A stretch of 64,000 nt of DNA from Cellulomonas sp. Leaf334 (GCF_001424195.1 NZ_LMOO01000008.1:248001-312000), one strand, 5' to 3'. Shown: positions 9,718 through 18,744, counted from the first letter of the stretch. Numbers and translations: made by a program. Notes: generated by a model from the sequence alone, not told the origin.

Positions 9718-10248
9718 TCAGTGGCTCAGGATCAGCTTGAGCGCGATGACGAGGAGCCCGAAGCCGGCCGCCAGCGCGGTCTCGCCCAGCAGCGGAGCGC
9801 CACGGACCCCGGCCCGGTGTGCCGCGAACGCAGCGACCCCCGCCAGCATCGCGACCGTGAACCAGAGCGCGAGGAAGGCCGCGTCCGTCACGTCCAGGCC
9901 GAACAGCCGTCCGATGATGAAGACCACGAGGACGGGGAGACTGCCCAGCAGCACGCCCGTGTTGTTCTTCAGTGCGTGCCGGAGCCGGTGGTGCGCGCTG
10001 TGGTCGACGTCCTCGAACCGCCCGCCGATCGCGTCCGCGTAGACGTGGGCGAGCCAGTACGTGACCGAGACCATCGCTGTGGCCAGGGCCACGAGCTCGC
10101 CGCTCTTGGCACCTGCGCTCGTGGCGGCCAGGACGACGCTCGAGACGAGCGCCCCGTACAGCATCTCCGCCGGGCCCTTGTTGTGCAGGAACCTCCCCAC
10201 ACGGGTGACGCGCTCGTCCACCTGTTCCTCCACCTCGCGGTCGGACAA
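9718..10248 (-). CDS. Integral membrane protein of unknown function
   Basis: A 176-residue protein with a charged N-terminal ~25 residues (EVEEQVDERVTRVG), then about five hydrophobic segments: a pair around residues 30-75, one near 100-118, one near 122-145 and one at the C-terminus. Between helices it has HVYADAIGGRFEDVDH and LRHALKNNTGVLLGSLP, conserved-looking polar stretches. I do not recognise a named family. It converges on the DNA polymerase gene with only 3 bp between stops and is divergent from the small basic protein gene. Confidence 0.7.
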   Translation of the reverse strand: MSDREVEEQVDERVTRVGRFLHNKGPAEMLYGALVSSVVLAATSAGAKSGELVALATAMVSVTYWLAHVYADAIGGRFEDVDHSAHHRLRHALKNNTGVLLGSLPVLVVFIIGRLFGLDVTDAAFLALWFTVAMLAGVAAFAAHRAGVRGAPLLGETALAAGFGLLVIALKLILSH

Positions 10249-10365
10249 CGGAACCTATCGTGCCTTGCGCGGGAGCATGTCCGGCTGCCCGCGACACGGC
10301 AGCCTCTGCCCGATACGGTCGAAAACGACGCAACGGCGCGGGAACGACTCGACGGGGGAACTCCG

Positions 10366-10860
10366 ATGGACGATCTGCTCGGCGCACTCAACGGACAGGA
10401 ACGCGATCTGCTGCGCGAGACCGAGCCGGCCCGCATGGAGGAGCTCGACGAGGACCAGCTGATCAGGCTGCACTCCCGCATCCGTCGGGCGCGCAAGAAG
10501 CACCAGAAGAACTACCGCCGCCGGGCCAGCGCCGGTGTCGAGGAGCACGGCGGTCGGGGCGTCTCCCGGCCGAAGAACACGCAGGCGGCGCAGAAGGCCG
10601 AGGTCTTCGAGGACGCGCTCGCCCGGGTGAGCGGACTGCTCCAGAGGCGCGCCGCCGAGGCCGCCGAGGCGCTCAAGCAGGAGCGCCTCGCCGCGGCCCG
10701 CGCGAACCGGTCGACCGGCCCGGGCAGCGGCAGCCCGTCCGGAGGGGGTGTCGGCCCCGGCGAGGCCAGGAGCCACACCCAGACGACCGGTGGGGCGAAG
10801 CGTGACGCGTCCTCCCAGGCGCAGGGGGCGGCCCGCCAGGCCAAGAGCGACAACCGCTGA
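10366..10860 (+). CDS. Small basic, helical protein of unknown function
   Basis: A 164-residue protein starting at ATG, 5 nt after GGGGGAA (10354-10360). The N-terminal half is predicted helical and strongly charged (acidic LRETEPARMEELDEDQL, then basic RRARKKHQKNYRRRA). A second helix has coiled-coil character (residues ~72-112). The last ~50 residues are low-complexity Gly/Ser/Thr/Gln. The pattern resembles small actinobacterial proteins of unknown role; nucleic-acid binding is possible from charge alone. Confidence 0.72.
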   Translation: MDDLLGALNGQERDLLRETEPARMEELDEDQLIRLHSRIRRARKKHQKNYRRRASAGVEEHGGRGVSRPKNTQAAQKAEVFEDALARVSGLLQRRAAEAAEALKQERLAAARANRSTGPGSGSPSGGGVGPGEARSHTQTTGGAKRDASSQAQGAARQAKSDNR

Positions 10861-10881
10861 CTTCGCTCAGAGGTCGCCCAG

Positions 10882-10988
10882 CTCGTCTGTCCGCGTCGAG
10901 CTCGTCGGTTGCGACAGACGAGTTCGACGCGGACAGACGAGTTCGACGCGGACAGACGAGTTCGGCGCGGGCGGACGAGTTCGGCGCG
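10882..10988. repeat. 19-bp tandem repeat with an inverted lead copy
   Basis: Four head-to-tail 19-bp units start at 10913, 10932, 10951 and 10970. Units 1 and 2 read GACAGACGAGTTCGACGCG and are identical; units 3 and 4 differ by 1 and 3 bases. A fifth unit begins and decays at 10989. An inverted copy of 17 bp lies at 10882-10898 (pairs with 10925-10941). The array fills the gap between the end of the small basic protein gene and the end of the convergent cupin gene. Related sequence recurs at 57200-57322. Confidence 0.85.
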
Positions 10989-10998
10989 GACGGACTGC

Positions 10999-11727
10999 TC
11001 AGGTCGGCGTCGGCCAGGTCTGGAGCCGACCGCACATGCCGTAGCGGCGAGGCGCCGGGTCCGCGTCGATGCCGGATACGGTGCCGCGCGCCAGGTGCGG
11101 GGCGACGCCACGGAACAGGCCTTCGAGCGCCGCCGCGGTGTCCTCGTTCTGCGGGTAGACGTTGCGCGTCCACGTCTCCTGCCAGCGTGGCGCGAACGGA
11201 CGGACCAGGCGCGTGGCGGCGTCGTGGAGCGGCTTCAGCGCGGCGGGTCCGAGACGGTCGACGGCGACGCCGAGCTCGGCGTACCCCTCCAGGGCGAGGT
11301 CGCGGCGACGGCGGGCAGCCGCGGCGATCTCGTCGTCGGACGCCCCGTTGCCGGGGAGGGTCGCGGCCTCGCGGTAGGCGGCCGGGTCGGCGAGGACCGA
11401 CGCGGGGAAGGTCAGGACGGCGTCGCCGGCCTCGGGCAGGCCCGCGTTGGACATCAGGACCAGCACCTCGAGGTCGCCGTCGTTCACGGCGCGGTGGACG
11501 ACCCCGGGACCGAAGGACACGATCGAGCCGGGGCGCAGCGGGTGGACCGTGAACCCCGCCGGCCCGAGGGTGTGGACCGAGCCGGTGCCGGCGAGGACGA
11601 CGTACGCCTCCGACGACACCACGTGCAGGTGCGGTGACCCGCTGCCGGCCCGACCGACACCGTCGGACGCGGGCCAGTCGTAGACACGTAGGTGGCTGAC
11701 GGACACGCCACCGGGAAGTCCGTTCAT
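10999..11727 (-). CDS. Cupin-domain protein
   Basis: A 242-residue protein. Residues ~10-110 form a cupin: PHLHVVSSEAYVVLAGTG carries the H-x-H-(x)n-E first motif, and PGSIVSFGPGVVHRAVND the second motif with its histidine. The C-terminal ~130 residues are helical with no recognised domain. Its start overlaps the stop of the DUF6807 gene (ATGA at 11724-11727), so it is the last gene of a three-gene overlapping operon with a Gfo/Idh/MocA oxidoreductase. A role in sugar isomerisation, sugar binding or metal-dependent sugar chemistry is plausible but unproven. Confidence 0.82.
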   Translation of the reverse strand: MNGLPGGVSVSHLRVYDWPASDGVGRAGSGSPHLHVVSSEAYVVLAGTGSVHTLGPAGFTVHPLRPGSIVSFGPGVVHRAVNDGDLEVLVLMSNAGLPEAGDAVLTFPASVLADPAAYREAATLPGNGASDDEIAAAARRRRDLALEGYAELGVAVDRLGPAALKPLHDAATRLVRPFAPRWQETWTRNVYPQNEDTAAALEGLFRGVAPHLARGTVSGIDADPAPRRYGMCGRLQTWPTPT

Positions 11728-12644
11728 CGGGACAGCATCTCGCGTTCACCGAGTGCTGCCAGGGAGGCGGCCGACGCGGGGTCGGAGGTGCCGTCGGCAA
11801 GGACGACCGCGTACGCGAACCGCAGGGTGTCACCGGGGGCGAACGGCACCTCCGTCGAGAAGAACGGTGCCGGGTTCAGGCAGCCGAACTGCTCGGTGCG
11901 GGCGAACCACTGCGGCGGGTGCGACGGGTTGTCGGTGCCGTCGACGATGACGACGGTCGACGCCCCGCCGGTGTCGTCGTGCCGGCCGACGAAACCCATC
12001 CACGGGCCGCGCGTCCCCCGGGCCTCCTCCCCGCCGGAGAAGTCGGGGGCGAGCAGGGTTCCGCCCGTGAACGACCGCGGACCGCGCCAGAACAGACCGC
12101 CGTAGCCGGCGTTCTCGCGGCCGCGCGTGGTGGGCGACCCGATGGTCAGGTCGGCGGACGACACGTTGGTCATCGTCGTCTCGAACGTCAGCACCCAGGC
12201 GTCGTCGCGATCCACGGGCACGACGAACCCGAGGGTGCGCTGCTCGTCGACCACGTGCGCCCCCTGCTGGGTGTGCCACGCGAGGTTGTGCGTGAGACCG
12301 ACCCGGTCGTGCCCGACCTGCAGGTCGGTGAGCGCGACGTGGTCCATCGACCCGTCGTTCTCCAGCTGCACGTACCCCTGCCCGTGCACGTACGTGGGGC
12401 CGCCCCAGAAGTTGTGCTCCCCGACCACCGGCAGGGACCAGGCGATGCCCTTGTGCCACACGTGGTCGTGCGGGCGGAACGCGGTGACCAGGTCGCCGCC
12501 GCGCGTGCGGACGGGGTGCAGATACGGGCGCGGGCTCTCCAGCTGCACGTCGGTGGGGACGTAGACGTACTGCGCCAGGGTGGTGCCGTCGGCGACGACG
12601 TCGACCGCACGACCGACGTCGTGGAGGGCGGAGAGACGGGTCAT
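11724..12644 (-). CDS. DUF6807 ('PmoA family') protein
   Basis: A 306-residue protein of the family often labelled PmoA, although it has no similarity to membrane methane monooxygenase. Recognisable motifs are SPRPYLHPVRT, FRPHDHVWHKGIAWSLP and GGLFWRGP. It lies between, and overlaps, an oxidoreductase and a cupin gene. Members regularly accompany Gfo/Idh/MocA dehydrogenases in carbohydrate loci, and a second copy of this domain is fused to a LacI regulator at 36851-38803. Catalysis is unknown. No signal peptide is present, so it is cytoplasmic. Confidence 0.85.
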   Translation of the reverse strand: MTRLSALHDVGRAVDVVADGTTLAQYVYVPTDVQLESPRPYLHPVRTRGGDLVTAFRPHDHVWHKGIAWSLPVVGEHNFWGGPTYVHGQGYVQLENDGSMDHVALTDLQVGHDRVGLTHNLAWHTQQGAHVVDEQRTLGFVVPVDRDDAWVLTFETTMTNVSSADLTIGSPTTRGRENAGYGGLFWRGPRSFTGGTLLAPDFSGGEEARGTRGPWMGFVGRHDDTGGASTVVIVDGTDNPSHPPQWFARTEQFGCLNPAPFFSTEVPFAPGDTLRFAYAVVLADGTSDPASAASLAALGEREMLSR

Positions 12645-14071
12645 GACGCGCCCAGGTCCAGGTCGGCGATCGTCACCGGCAGGCCGGTGACGAGCGACTG
12701 GTTGGCCGCGATGCCGACCGAGACCGCCCGCACCCCGTCGAGGTAGCCGGCCGGGCGGCCGAGCGCATCCTCGGAGACGCGCAGATGGCGTCGGAACACG
12801 TCCTTGAGCAGGATCGCGTCGCCGCCGCCGTGCCCGCCGATGCCGTCGGGGATCGGGTACTCGGAGGCCCGCTCCCAGTGCTTCTGCACCAGCAGCCGCT
12901 CCCCCTCGGGACGCAGCGCGTCGCCGAGCGACGTCGGCGTGGCCGACGGGTCGAGCAGCGCGTTCCCGTTCTCGTCGAGCGCGATCGCACCACGCTCGAC
13001 GACCTCGAGCTCCGCGCGGCCGGCGGTGCCGTTGACGGTGACGCGGTACCCCTCCCAGGGGCTGTGCGCGTTCAGCGAGTACGTCAGGGTGGCGCCGCGC
13101 CGGTAGTCGACGAGCAGCGCCAGGTTGTCCTCGATGGTGATCCCCGGGCCGAAGACGTCCTGGTCGCGCAGGTACCCGTCGTGCTCCTCGGCGTCGAGGT
13201 ACAGCGACTTCAGGCGGGGGTCGGCGTTCAGGTCGAGCGTGAACGGGTCACCGACGACACCAGTGCCACGGGCCGGCCGGGCGCCGAGGCCACGGTCGGC
13301 GGCGTTGCGGTCGCCGTAGAACTTCAGGCCGCCGCGCGCGTAGACGCGGGCGGGCACGTCGCCGATCCACCAGTTGACCAGGTCGAAGTGGTGGCTCGAC
13401 TTGTGCACGACCAGTCCGCCGGAGTTCTTCTTGTCGCGGTGCCAGCGACGGAAGTAGTCGGCGCCGTGCACGGTGTCGAGCGCCCACTCGAAGTGCACCG
13501 AGGTGACCTCGCCGATCTCGCCGGACGCGATGACCTGACGCAGGGAGGAGTTCCGCGGGGCGTACCGGTAGTTGAACGTCATGACGACGTCCCGGCCGGT
13601 CTCCGCGACCGCACCCGTGATGCGTCGGCAGCCTGGCCGGTCGACCGTCAGCGGCTTCTCGACGACCACGTCGGCCCCGGCGGCGAGCACCCGCGCGACC
13701 AGCTCCGCGTGCGCGTGGTCGGGCGCGGTGACGACGACGACGTCCACCGCCTGCTCGGCGATCATCTTCTCCAGGCCGTCGGGCGCGTACTGCGGCAGCC
13801 CGGCCGGCCGACCGAGGGCCCCGGAGACGACGCCCTCGTAGTGGTCCATCCGACCCGGGTTGGTGTCGAGCAGCGCGACGAGGATGGCGACGTCGGCGTG
13901 CTCCCCGACGATCGCGTCGACGTACATGCCCGCCCGGTGCCCGGTGCCGGCCACGGCGTACCGCAGGTGCTGCCCGTCCGGCGCGGGGGCGAACTCCGGC
14001 ACGACGCCCGGTCCGGCGGACGTGCTGCTGCTCGATGCGGGACGCGGTGCGGTGGGGTTCTGGTCGCTCAC
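12641..14071 (-). CDS. Gfo/Idh/MocA family oxidoreductase
   Basis: A 476-residue protein from GTG 14071, preceded by CGAGGA. An N-terminal low-complexity stretch (residues ~5-35) leads to a Rossmann fold (AVAGTGHRAGMY) and the family's EKPLT motif with the catalytic-region lysine. The C-terminal substrate domain has FNYRYAPRNSSLRQVI and a KSSHHFDLVNWWIGD motif typical of inositol/sugar dehydrogenase-like members. It would oxidise or epimerise a sugar with NAD(P). It is first in the operon with DUF6807 and cupin genes and divergent from the GH51 gene, suggesting a role downstream of arabinan or galactan breakdown. Confidence 0.9.
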   Translation of the reverse strand: MSDQNPTAPRPASSSSTSAGPGVVPEFAPAPDGQHLRYAVAGTGHRAGMYVDAIVGEHADVAILVALLDTNPGRMDHYEGVVSGALGRPAGLPQYAPDGLEKMIAEQAVDVVVVTAPDHAHAELVARVLAAGADVVVEKPLTVDRPGCRRITGAVAETGRDVVMTFNYRYAPRNSSLRQVIASGEIGEVTSVHFEWALDTVHGADYFRRWHRDKKNSGGLVVHKSSHHFDLVNWWIGDVPARVYARGGLKFYGDRNAADRGLGARPARGTGVVGDPFTLDLNADPRLKSLYLDAEEHDGYLRDQDVFGPGITIEDNLALLVDYRRGATLTYSLNAHSPWEGYRVTVNGTAGRAELEVVERGAIALDENGNALLDPSATPTSLGDALRPEGERLLVQKHWERASEYPIPDGIGGHGGGDAILLKDVFRRHLRVSEDALGRPAGYLDGVRAVSVGIAANQSLVTGLPVTIADLDLGAS

Positions 14072-14115
14072 GGGTGTCCTCGGTGTGTGTCGTCGCCTCG
14101 TCGCGACGGACCTGT

Positions 14116-14129
14116 GGAAAGCGTTGTCC
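14116..14129. promoter_or_regulatory. Candidate LacI-type operator, oxidoreductase/GH51 divergent region
   Basis: GGAAAGCGTTGTCC is an imperfect palindrome centred on CG in the 111-bp region between two divergent genes. It resembles the GAAAGCGC sites before the solute-binding protein gene (22822) and the CE12-PL11 gene (33782). The match is weak. Confidence 0.35.
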
Positions 14130-14182
14130 GTCGAGTAGGTAGCCTAGGCCGTGGACGAGAACGTTGCACAGAGGAGATCCGG

Positions 14183-15700
14183 ATGTCCGCGCGAGCCACC
14201 GTCCTGCTTCACCCCGACTTCCGCGTCGGCGAGATCGACCGCCGCCTGTTCGCGTCGTTCGTCGAGCACCTCGGGCGCGCCGTCTACACCGGCATCTACG
14301 AACCGGGCCACGAGACGGCCGACGAGCACGGGTTCCGCCGGGACGTCGCCGACCTGACCCGCGAGCTCGGCGTCAGCATGGTCCGGTACCCCGGCGGCAA
14401 CTTCGTGTCCAACTACGTGTGGGAGGACGCGGTCGGCCCCGTCGAGGACCGTCTGCCGTTCATCGACCTCGCCTGGCGGACCATCGAGCCGAACACCGTG
14501 GGCACCGACGAGTTCCTGCAGTGGGCGGAGCGCGAGGGCATCGAGCCGATGATGGCCGTCAACCTGGGCACCCGTGGGGTCGCCGCGGCGGCGGCGCTGG
14601 TGGAGTACTGCAACGGTGAGGCCGGGTCGCGCTGGGCCGACCTGCGCATCGCGAACGGCCGCGAGAAGCCGTACGGGGTGAAGCTGTGGTGCCTGGGCAA
14701 CGAGATGGACGGCCCGTGGCAGATCGGGCACAAGGACGCCGACGAGTACGGCAAGCTCGCCGCCGAGGCAGGCAAGGCCATGCGGCTGGTGGACCAGTCG
14801 ATCGAGCTCGTCGTCTGCGGCTCGTCGTCGATGATGATGGACACCTTCGGCTCCTGGGAGCAGACCGTCCTCGAGCACACCTGGGACGTCGTCGACCACG
14901 TCTCGATGCACGCCTACTACGAGGAGCTGGACGGCGACCGCGCGTCGTTCCTCGGGTCCGGCACCGCGATGGACCGGTTCATCCGCCGCGTGGAGGCGTC
15001 CGCCGACGCCGTCGCCGCACGTCGCCGCTCCGAGAAGGTCGTCACCATCTCGTTCGACGAGTGGAACGTCTGGTACCTGCAGTCCCGCTTCCCCGGCGAG
15101 AAGAACCTGCCGCTGCAGCGCGACGCCCCGCGCATCATCGAGGACGTCTACTCGGCGCTCGACGCGGTCGTCGTCGGCGACCTGCTGGTCACCCTGCTCA
15201 ATCACGCCGACCGCGTGCCCGTCGCGTGCCTGGCCCAGCTGGTCAACGTCATCGCGCCGATCATGACCGAACCCGGCGGACCGGCCTGGCGCCAGCCCAC
15301 GTTCCACCCCTTCGCGACGACCGCGCGCCTGGCCCGCGGCACCGCCCTCGACCTGCGCGTCTCGGGTCCGTCCCTGACGACGGTCGCCCACGGCGACGTC
15401 CCCGTGGTCACCGCCGCCGCGACCCTCGACGGTTCCGACGTCGCCGTGTTCCTGGTCAACCGCTCCGCCGAACCCGTCGAGGTCGAGCTGTCGCACCCGG
15501 GCGTGACGCTCGCACTGGGCCGTGGCGTGCAGGTCACCGCCGACCACGAGCCCGCCGTCGAGGGACCCGAGCACGCGGCCGCCCTCGCCGAGCGGCATGT
15601 CTCCGAGGTGGACGGCCCCGCGTCGGCGACCGGCAGCACGGTCGTGACACTCGCCCCGGAGTCGTGGACCGCCCTCCCGGGGACGCTCACCCGCACCTGA
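14183..15700 (+). CDS. Alpha-L-arabinofuranosidase, GH51
   Basis: A 505-residue protein starting at ATG after AGAGGAGA (14170-14177). GH51 hallmarks are YPGGNFVSNYVWEDAVGP, the acid/base E174 in CLGNEMDGPWQ and the nucleophile E293 in SFDEWNVWY. The length and the C-terminal beta-sandwich are normal for intracellular GH51 enzymes, and no signal peptide is present. It releases arabinofuranose from arabinan, arabinogalactan or arabinoxylan oligosaccharides after uptake. It is divergent from the oxidoreductase operon and probably co-regulated with it. Confidence 0.95.
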   Translation: MSARATVLLHPDFRVGEIDRRLFASFVEHLGRAVYTGIYEPGHETADEHGFRRDVADLTRELGVSMVRYPGGNFVSNYVWEDAVGPVEDRLPFIDLAWRTIEPNTVGTDEFLQWAEREGIEPMMAVNLGTRGVAAAAALVEYCNGEAGSRWADLRIANGREKPYGVKLWCLGNEMDGPWQIGHKDADEYGKLAAEAGKAMRLVDQSIELVVCGSSSMMMDTFGSWEQTVLEHTWDVVDHVSMHAYYEELDGDRASFLGSGTAMDRFIRRVEASADAVAARRRSEKVVTISFDEWNVWYLQSRFPGEKNLPLQRDAPRIIEDVYSALDAVVVGDLLVTLLNHADRVPVACLAQLVNVIAPIMTEPGGPAWRQPTFHPFATTARLARGTALDLRVSGPSLTTVAHGDVPVVTAAATLDGSDVAVFLVNRSAEPVEVELSHPGVTLALGRGVQVTADHEPAVEGPEHAAALAERHVSEVDGPASATGSTVVTLAPESWTALPGTLTRT

Positions 15701-15872
15701 CGGCGCGGACGCGCCCGCCCAGCCACGCCCGACCCAGCCGCTCCTGTGGCGGATGGGACCGGTGGGGCGCGACACCCATCCCACCCGGCACTCGCGTCAC
15801 CAGAGCGGCTGGTTCTGGCGGGCTCCGGCGCTCGCCGTCGTGATCGGCGCACCCTGGTGCGACGATCGGAGG

Positions 15873-16889
15873 ATGAGGCGCCTCGGGCTCGCGATCGGCT
15901 GGCTGGTCGGGCTCGTCGCCGCCGGGCTGGTGGGCGTCGGGGTGGCCTCCTACCTGAGCCCCAAGCCGGCGTCGGTGGTGATCCGCCGCCGGTTCGACCG
16001 CAACGGCGCCGAGCGGCTGACCGCGACCGCACCGTTCGTCCCCGGGCACGTGGTCTCCACCTTGGACATCCCCTACCGCGACGACGACCCCGACGCCCGC
16101 CTCGACGTGCACCGGTCCGCGACCTCCGGGACCGGGCTCCCGACGATCGTCTGGGTGCACGGGGGCGCGTGGCTGTCGGGCAGCAAGGACCACATCGCCA
16201 ACTACCTGCGGGTCATTGCCGGCGGGGGGTGCACGGTGGTCGGGGTCGGCTACTCGATCTCCCCGCGCGCCACCTACCCGACCGCCGCGCTGCAGCTGCT
16301 CGACGCCCTCGCCTACCTCACCGAGCACGCCGACGAGCTCGGCGTCGACGCACGACGCCTGGTCCTGGCAGGCGACTCGGCGGGCGCCCAGATCAGCGCC
16401 CAGGTCGCAGGCATGGTGACCAGCCCGGCGTACGCCGACTCGATCGATGCCCACCCGCGGATCACCCCCGACCAGCTCGCCGGGACGGTGCTCTTCTGCG
16501 GGGCGTTCGACATGTCACTCGCCCGCGGGCTCCGCGGTCCGAACCGCTGGTTCGTCGACTCGGTGATGCGCTCGTTCACCGGCACCCTGAACTACCTCGA
16601 CGACGCGCGCTTCTCCGGCATCTCCGTCGTCGAGCACCTGACCGCCGACTTCCCACCGACGTTCGTCTCCTGCGGCAACGCCGATCCTGGGCTCGGCCAC
16701 ACCCTGTCGCTGATCGCCACGCTCGAGAGGCTCGGCGTCCCGCACGAGACCCTCCTCTTCGACGCCGACCACGTGCCGCCCCTGGGGCACCAGTACCAGT
16801 TCCGGCTCGGCACCGACGCAGGCCAGGAGGCGCTGGCCGCGATCCAGCGGTTCATCGCGGGCCTGCCCCCGCGGGCTAGTCAGCCGTAG
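15873..16889 (+). CDS. Membrane-anchored alpha/beta hydrolase (esterase)
   Basis: A 338-residue protein. An N-terminal hydrophobic helix (residues ~5-25) looks like a signal anchor. The hydrolase has the oxyanion motif HGGAW, the nucleophile elbow GDSAGAQ, and a C-terminal DADHVPPLGH that supplies the histidine, placing it with HSL/BD-FAE-like carboxylesterases. The start is chosen for the hydrophobic segment, although GGAGG abuts the ATG directly and is badly spaced; an upstream in-frame start cannot be excluded. The 3' end overlaps the convergent PD-(D/E)XK gene by 14 bp. Confidence 0.83.
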   Translation: MRRLGLAIGWLVGLVAAGLVGVGVASYLSPKPASVVIRRRFDRNGAERLTATAPFVPGHVVSTLDIPYRDDDPDARLDVHRSATSGTGLPTIVWVHGGAWLSGSKDHIANYLRVIAGGGCTVVGVGYSISPRATYPTAALQLLDALAYLTEHADELGVDARRLVLAGDSAGAQISAQVAGMVTSPAYADSIDAHPRITPDQLAGTVLFCGAFDMSLARGLRGPNRWFVDSVMRSFTGTLNYLDDARFSGISVVEHLTADFPPTFVSCGNADPGLGHTLSLIATLERLGVPHETLLFDADHVPPLGHQYQFRLGTDAGQEALAAIQRFIAGLPPRASQP

Positions 16890-18255
16890 CAACAGGCTCC
16901 AGCGGCGTCGGCTCTTCCGCACCGTCCTGTGACGAAAGAGCCGTGGACACGAGCGACGGCGGCACGTCCTGCTCGGAAGCGTCCTTGGTGAGCTCGGGTC
17001 GAAGGCGTGGTGGCGTGGCGGCCCATGCTTTCAACTGTTGGACCACCTCGATGTAGAAGACGTCCACCGCGGCAAGGACGGAGTCGATGAACGCACCCCT
17101 GCCGCGGCCGCGCTTGGATCCCATCGCGACAGAGTTTGCGACGCGGAACGACTTGATCTCGCGCGCCGGGTCGACGACGAGAGCTGACGGGTTCTCCCGG
17201 ACCACGCGCAACAGCTCAGCCGCCCCAGGCCCACGGGCGTGCATGACGAAGGCTTCGACCCTCACCGTCTCGGGCGCGTTCTTGAGCTGCCGAGCGAGCC
17301 AGTTGACCCGGGTCGTCGGCCGCCCCTCTCGCGGGGAGTCGATGTCGATGTGGCACGTGACTGTGCTCGCCCGAAGGTCCGCTGTGATCACGAGATCCCC
17401 CGCCGTCCCAGGTATGCGCACCGCACCTGCCAATTGACCCGACGACACCAACCCCGCAACCAGGGACTGCGTCCGCAGGTGCGGCTCGGCCTGCTCCTTC
17501 CGTGACAGGACGGGTACGACCTCGGCTCCGAGCTGTCGGCCGAGCGTCAAGCACGAGAACCTCAGAAGTGCGTCGAACCTCGCGGCGACCTCGGTGACAC
17601 CCTTGTCGGTCGCGCGGAGGGTACCTGCGCGCACGGATTCTCGAACGGCGACCCAGCTTTCGCCCATGTCGTCGAACTCGAGGGCGCCGGAGCGTGGATG
17701 CTCGAGATATCGGATGAGTTCTCCAAGAATCCAAGCCTGGTCAGGATCCGCGACGCCGCGGAACTCCTTCTGCATCACGGCTTCGGCCAACACCTGCGTC
17801 CAGGACAGGTGGTGAAGTTCGACTTTCCGCAACTTGCGTTTGTCGACCTTCGTGGGGTGCTGACCCGCGACGGCTGGAATCTGGTTCGAGATCGTGATGA
17901 CGGCGTCAAAGCCTTGCTCACGCGCGATGTCGAGGTAGGACTCGATCTGGGGAACGGCCAGCGCATTGCCACCTGTCTTGACCTCGATGAGAGCAGTCCA
18001 GGCCTTCTGACCGCGTTTGACTCTTATCAGTCCGTCTGGATAGAGGCGCGACTCTCCGAGCATGAACGGCACTTCGATATAGGCCTCGACAGCACCGGCC
18101 GGCGCACCGAACGGCTTGGTCAACGATCGCCCGTACTCACGAACGGCGCACATCACAGCCAGCAGGGCCGACGTGGCTCGACGTTCTTGCTCGTCGGCGC
18201 CGTTGATTCCCGACGTCGGGATCAACCTCGCCTCGTGCCAGTTCTCCTCGACCAC
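16876..18255 (-). CDS. Stand-alone PD-(D/E)XK nuclease-like protein
   Basis: A 459-residue cytoplasmic protein of no family I can name. Residues ~60-105 contain a restriction-endonuclease-like core: a strand with LYPDGLIRV, then TALIEVKTG, i.e. a D...E-x-K metal-binding pattern, followed by a helix with QIESYLDIAR. The rest is mixed alpha/beta with a central Arg-rich region. Codon usage is visibly less GC-biased than in neighbouring genes, and it stands alone without a methyltransferase or helicase. It could be a defence or stress nuclease. DNA cleavage is inferred from the motif only. Confidence 0.7.
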   Translation of the reverse strand: MVEENWHEARLIPTSGINGADEQERRATSALLAVMCAVREYGRSLTKPFGAPAGAVEAYIEVPFMLGESRLYPDGLIRVKRGQKAWTALIEVKTGGNALAVPQIESYLDIAREQGFDAVITISNQIPAVAGQHPTKVDKRKLRKVELHHLSWTQVLAEAVMQKEFRGVADPDQAWILGELIRYLEHPRSGALEFDDMGESWVAVRESVRAGTLRATDKGVTEVAARFDALLRFSCLTLGRQLGAEVVPVLSRKEQAEPHLRTQSLVAGLVSSGQLAGAVRIPGTAGDLVITADLRASTVTCHIDIDSPREGRPTTRVNWLARQLKNAPETVRVEAFVMHARGPGAAELLRVVRENPSALVVDPAREIKSFRVANSVAMGSKRGRGRGAFIDSVLAAVDVFYIEVVQQLKAWAATPPRLRPELTKDASEQDVPPSLVSTALSSQDGAEEPTPLEPVATAD

Positions 18256-18420
18256 GGTGAGCTCCTTCGCTCGGGCTTCCCTAGAGATTAGCCACGAGCA
18301 ACTGAGAAGAGCAGGCGCAGGCGAATTACAGCCATCCGCATGTCGGTCAGGACTCCCGTGGTCGGGCTGCCCAAGTGAACGGCCGAGGTCCCATGGCGTG
18401 ATCGGCCCCGGGCGTTTCCA

Positions 18421-18741
18421 TCACCAGTCGCACTCCCACCGCGCGATCGCTACTGAGGCTTCCGCCCTGGTCCCGAGTCGCCGAGCCAGCGGCCACGGTG
18501 GGGTCTCGCGCCTACCTGAGTACGTCGGGTGCACGAGCGCGAAGGTGTGGTCCACGAGGCTGACGATGACGTCGTCGCTGGCCTCGAAGAACGCCTCGAC
18601 CCGCACGACCTGGTCGAACAGCTCGTGCGACTCGCCGAGCTCCCGGTGCAGCTCGGCAAGGATCCTCGCCCGACTGGCCTCGACCTGGTCAGTCGATTCG
18701 TCGAGACCCGACCAACGATCCGAGAGCTCGAGACTCGACAC
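18421..18741 (-). CDS. Hypothetical protein, 106 residues
   Basis: A short protein from GTG 18741, 3 bp after the stop of the DUF624-like gene on the same strand, so possibly co-transcribed. It has an acidic helical N-terminal half (ESTDQVEASRARILAEL) and a mixed second half (SLVDHTFALVHPTYSGRR). No domain, signal peptide or membrane segment is seen. Base composition is lower in GC than the transporter operon. The 165 bp between it and the nuclease-like gene hold nothing recognisable. Confidence 0.5.
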   Translation of the reverse strand: MSSLELSDRWSGLDESTDQVEASRARILAELHRELGESHELFDQVVRVEAFFEASDDVIVSLVDHTFALVHPTYSGRRETPPWPLARRLGTRAEASVAIARWECDW

Positions 18742-18744
18742 TCG

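Noticed and set aside
10913..10988. Possible CRISPR array
   Set aside because: Units abut without unique spacers and are only 19 bp; no cas genes are present.
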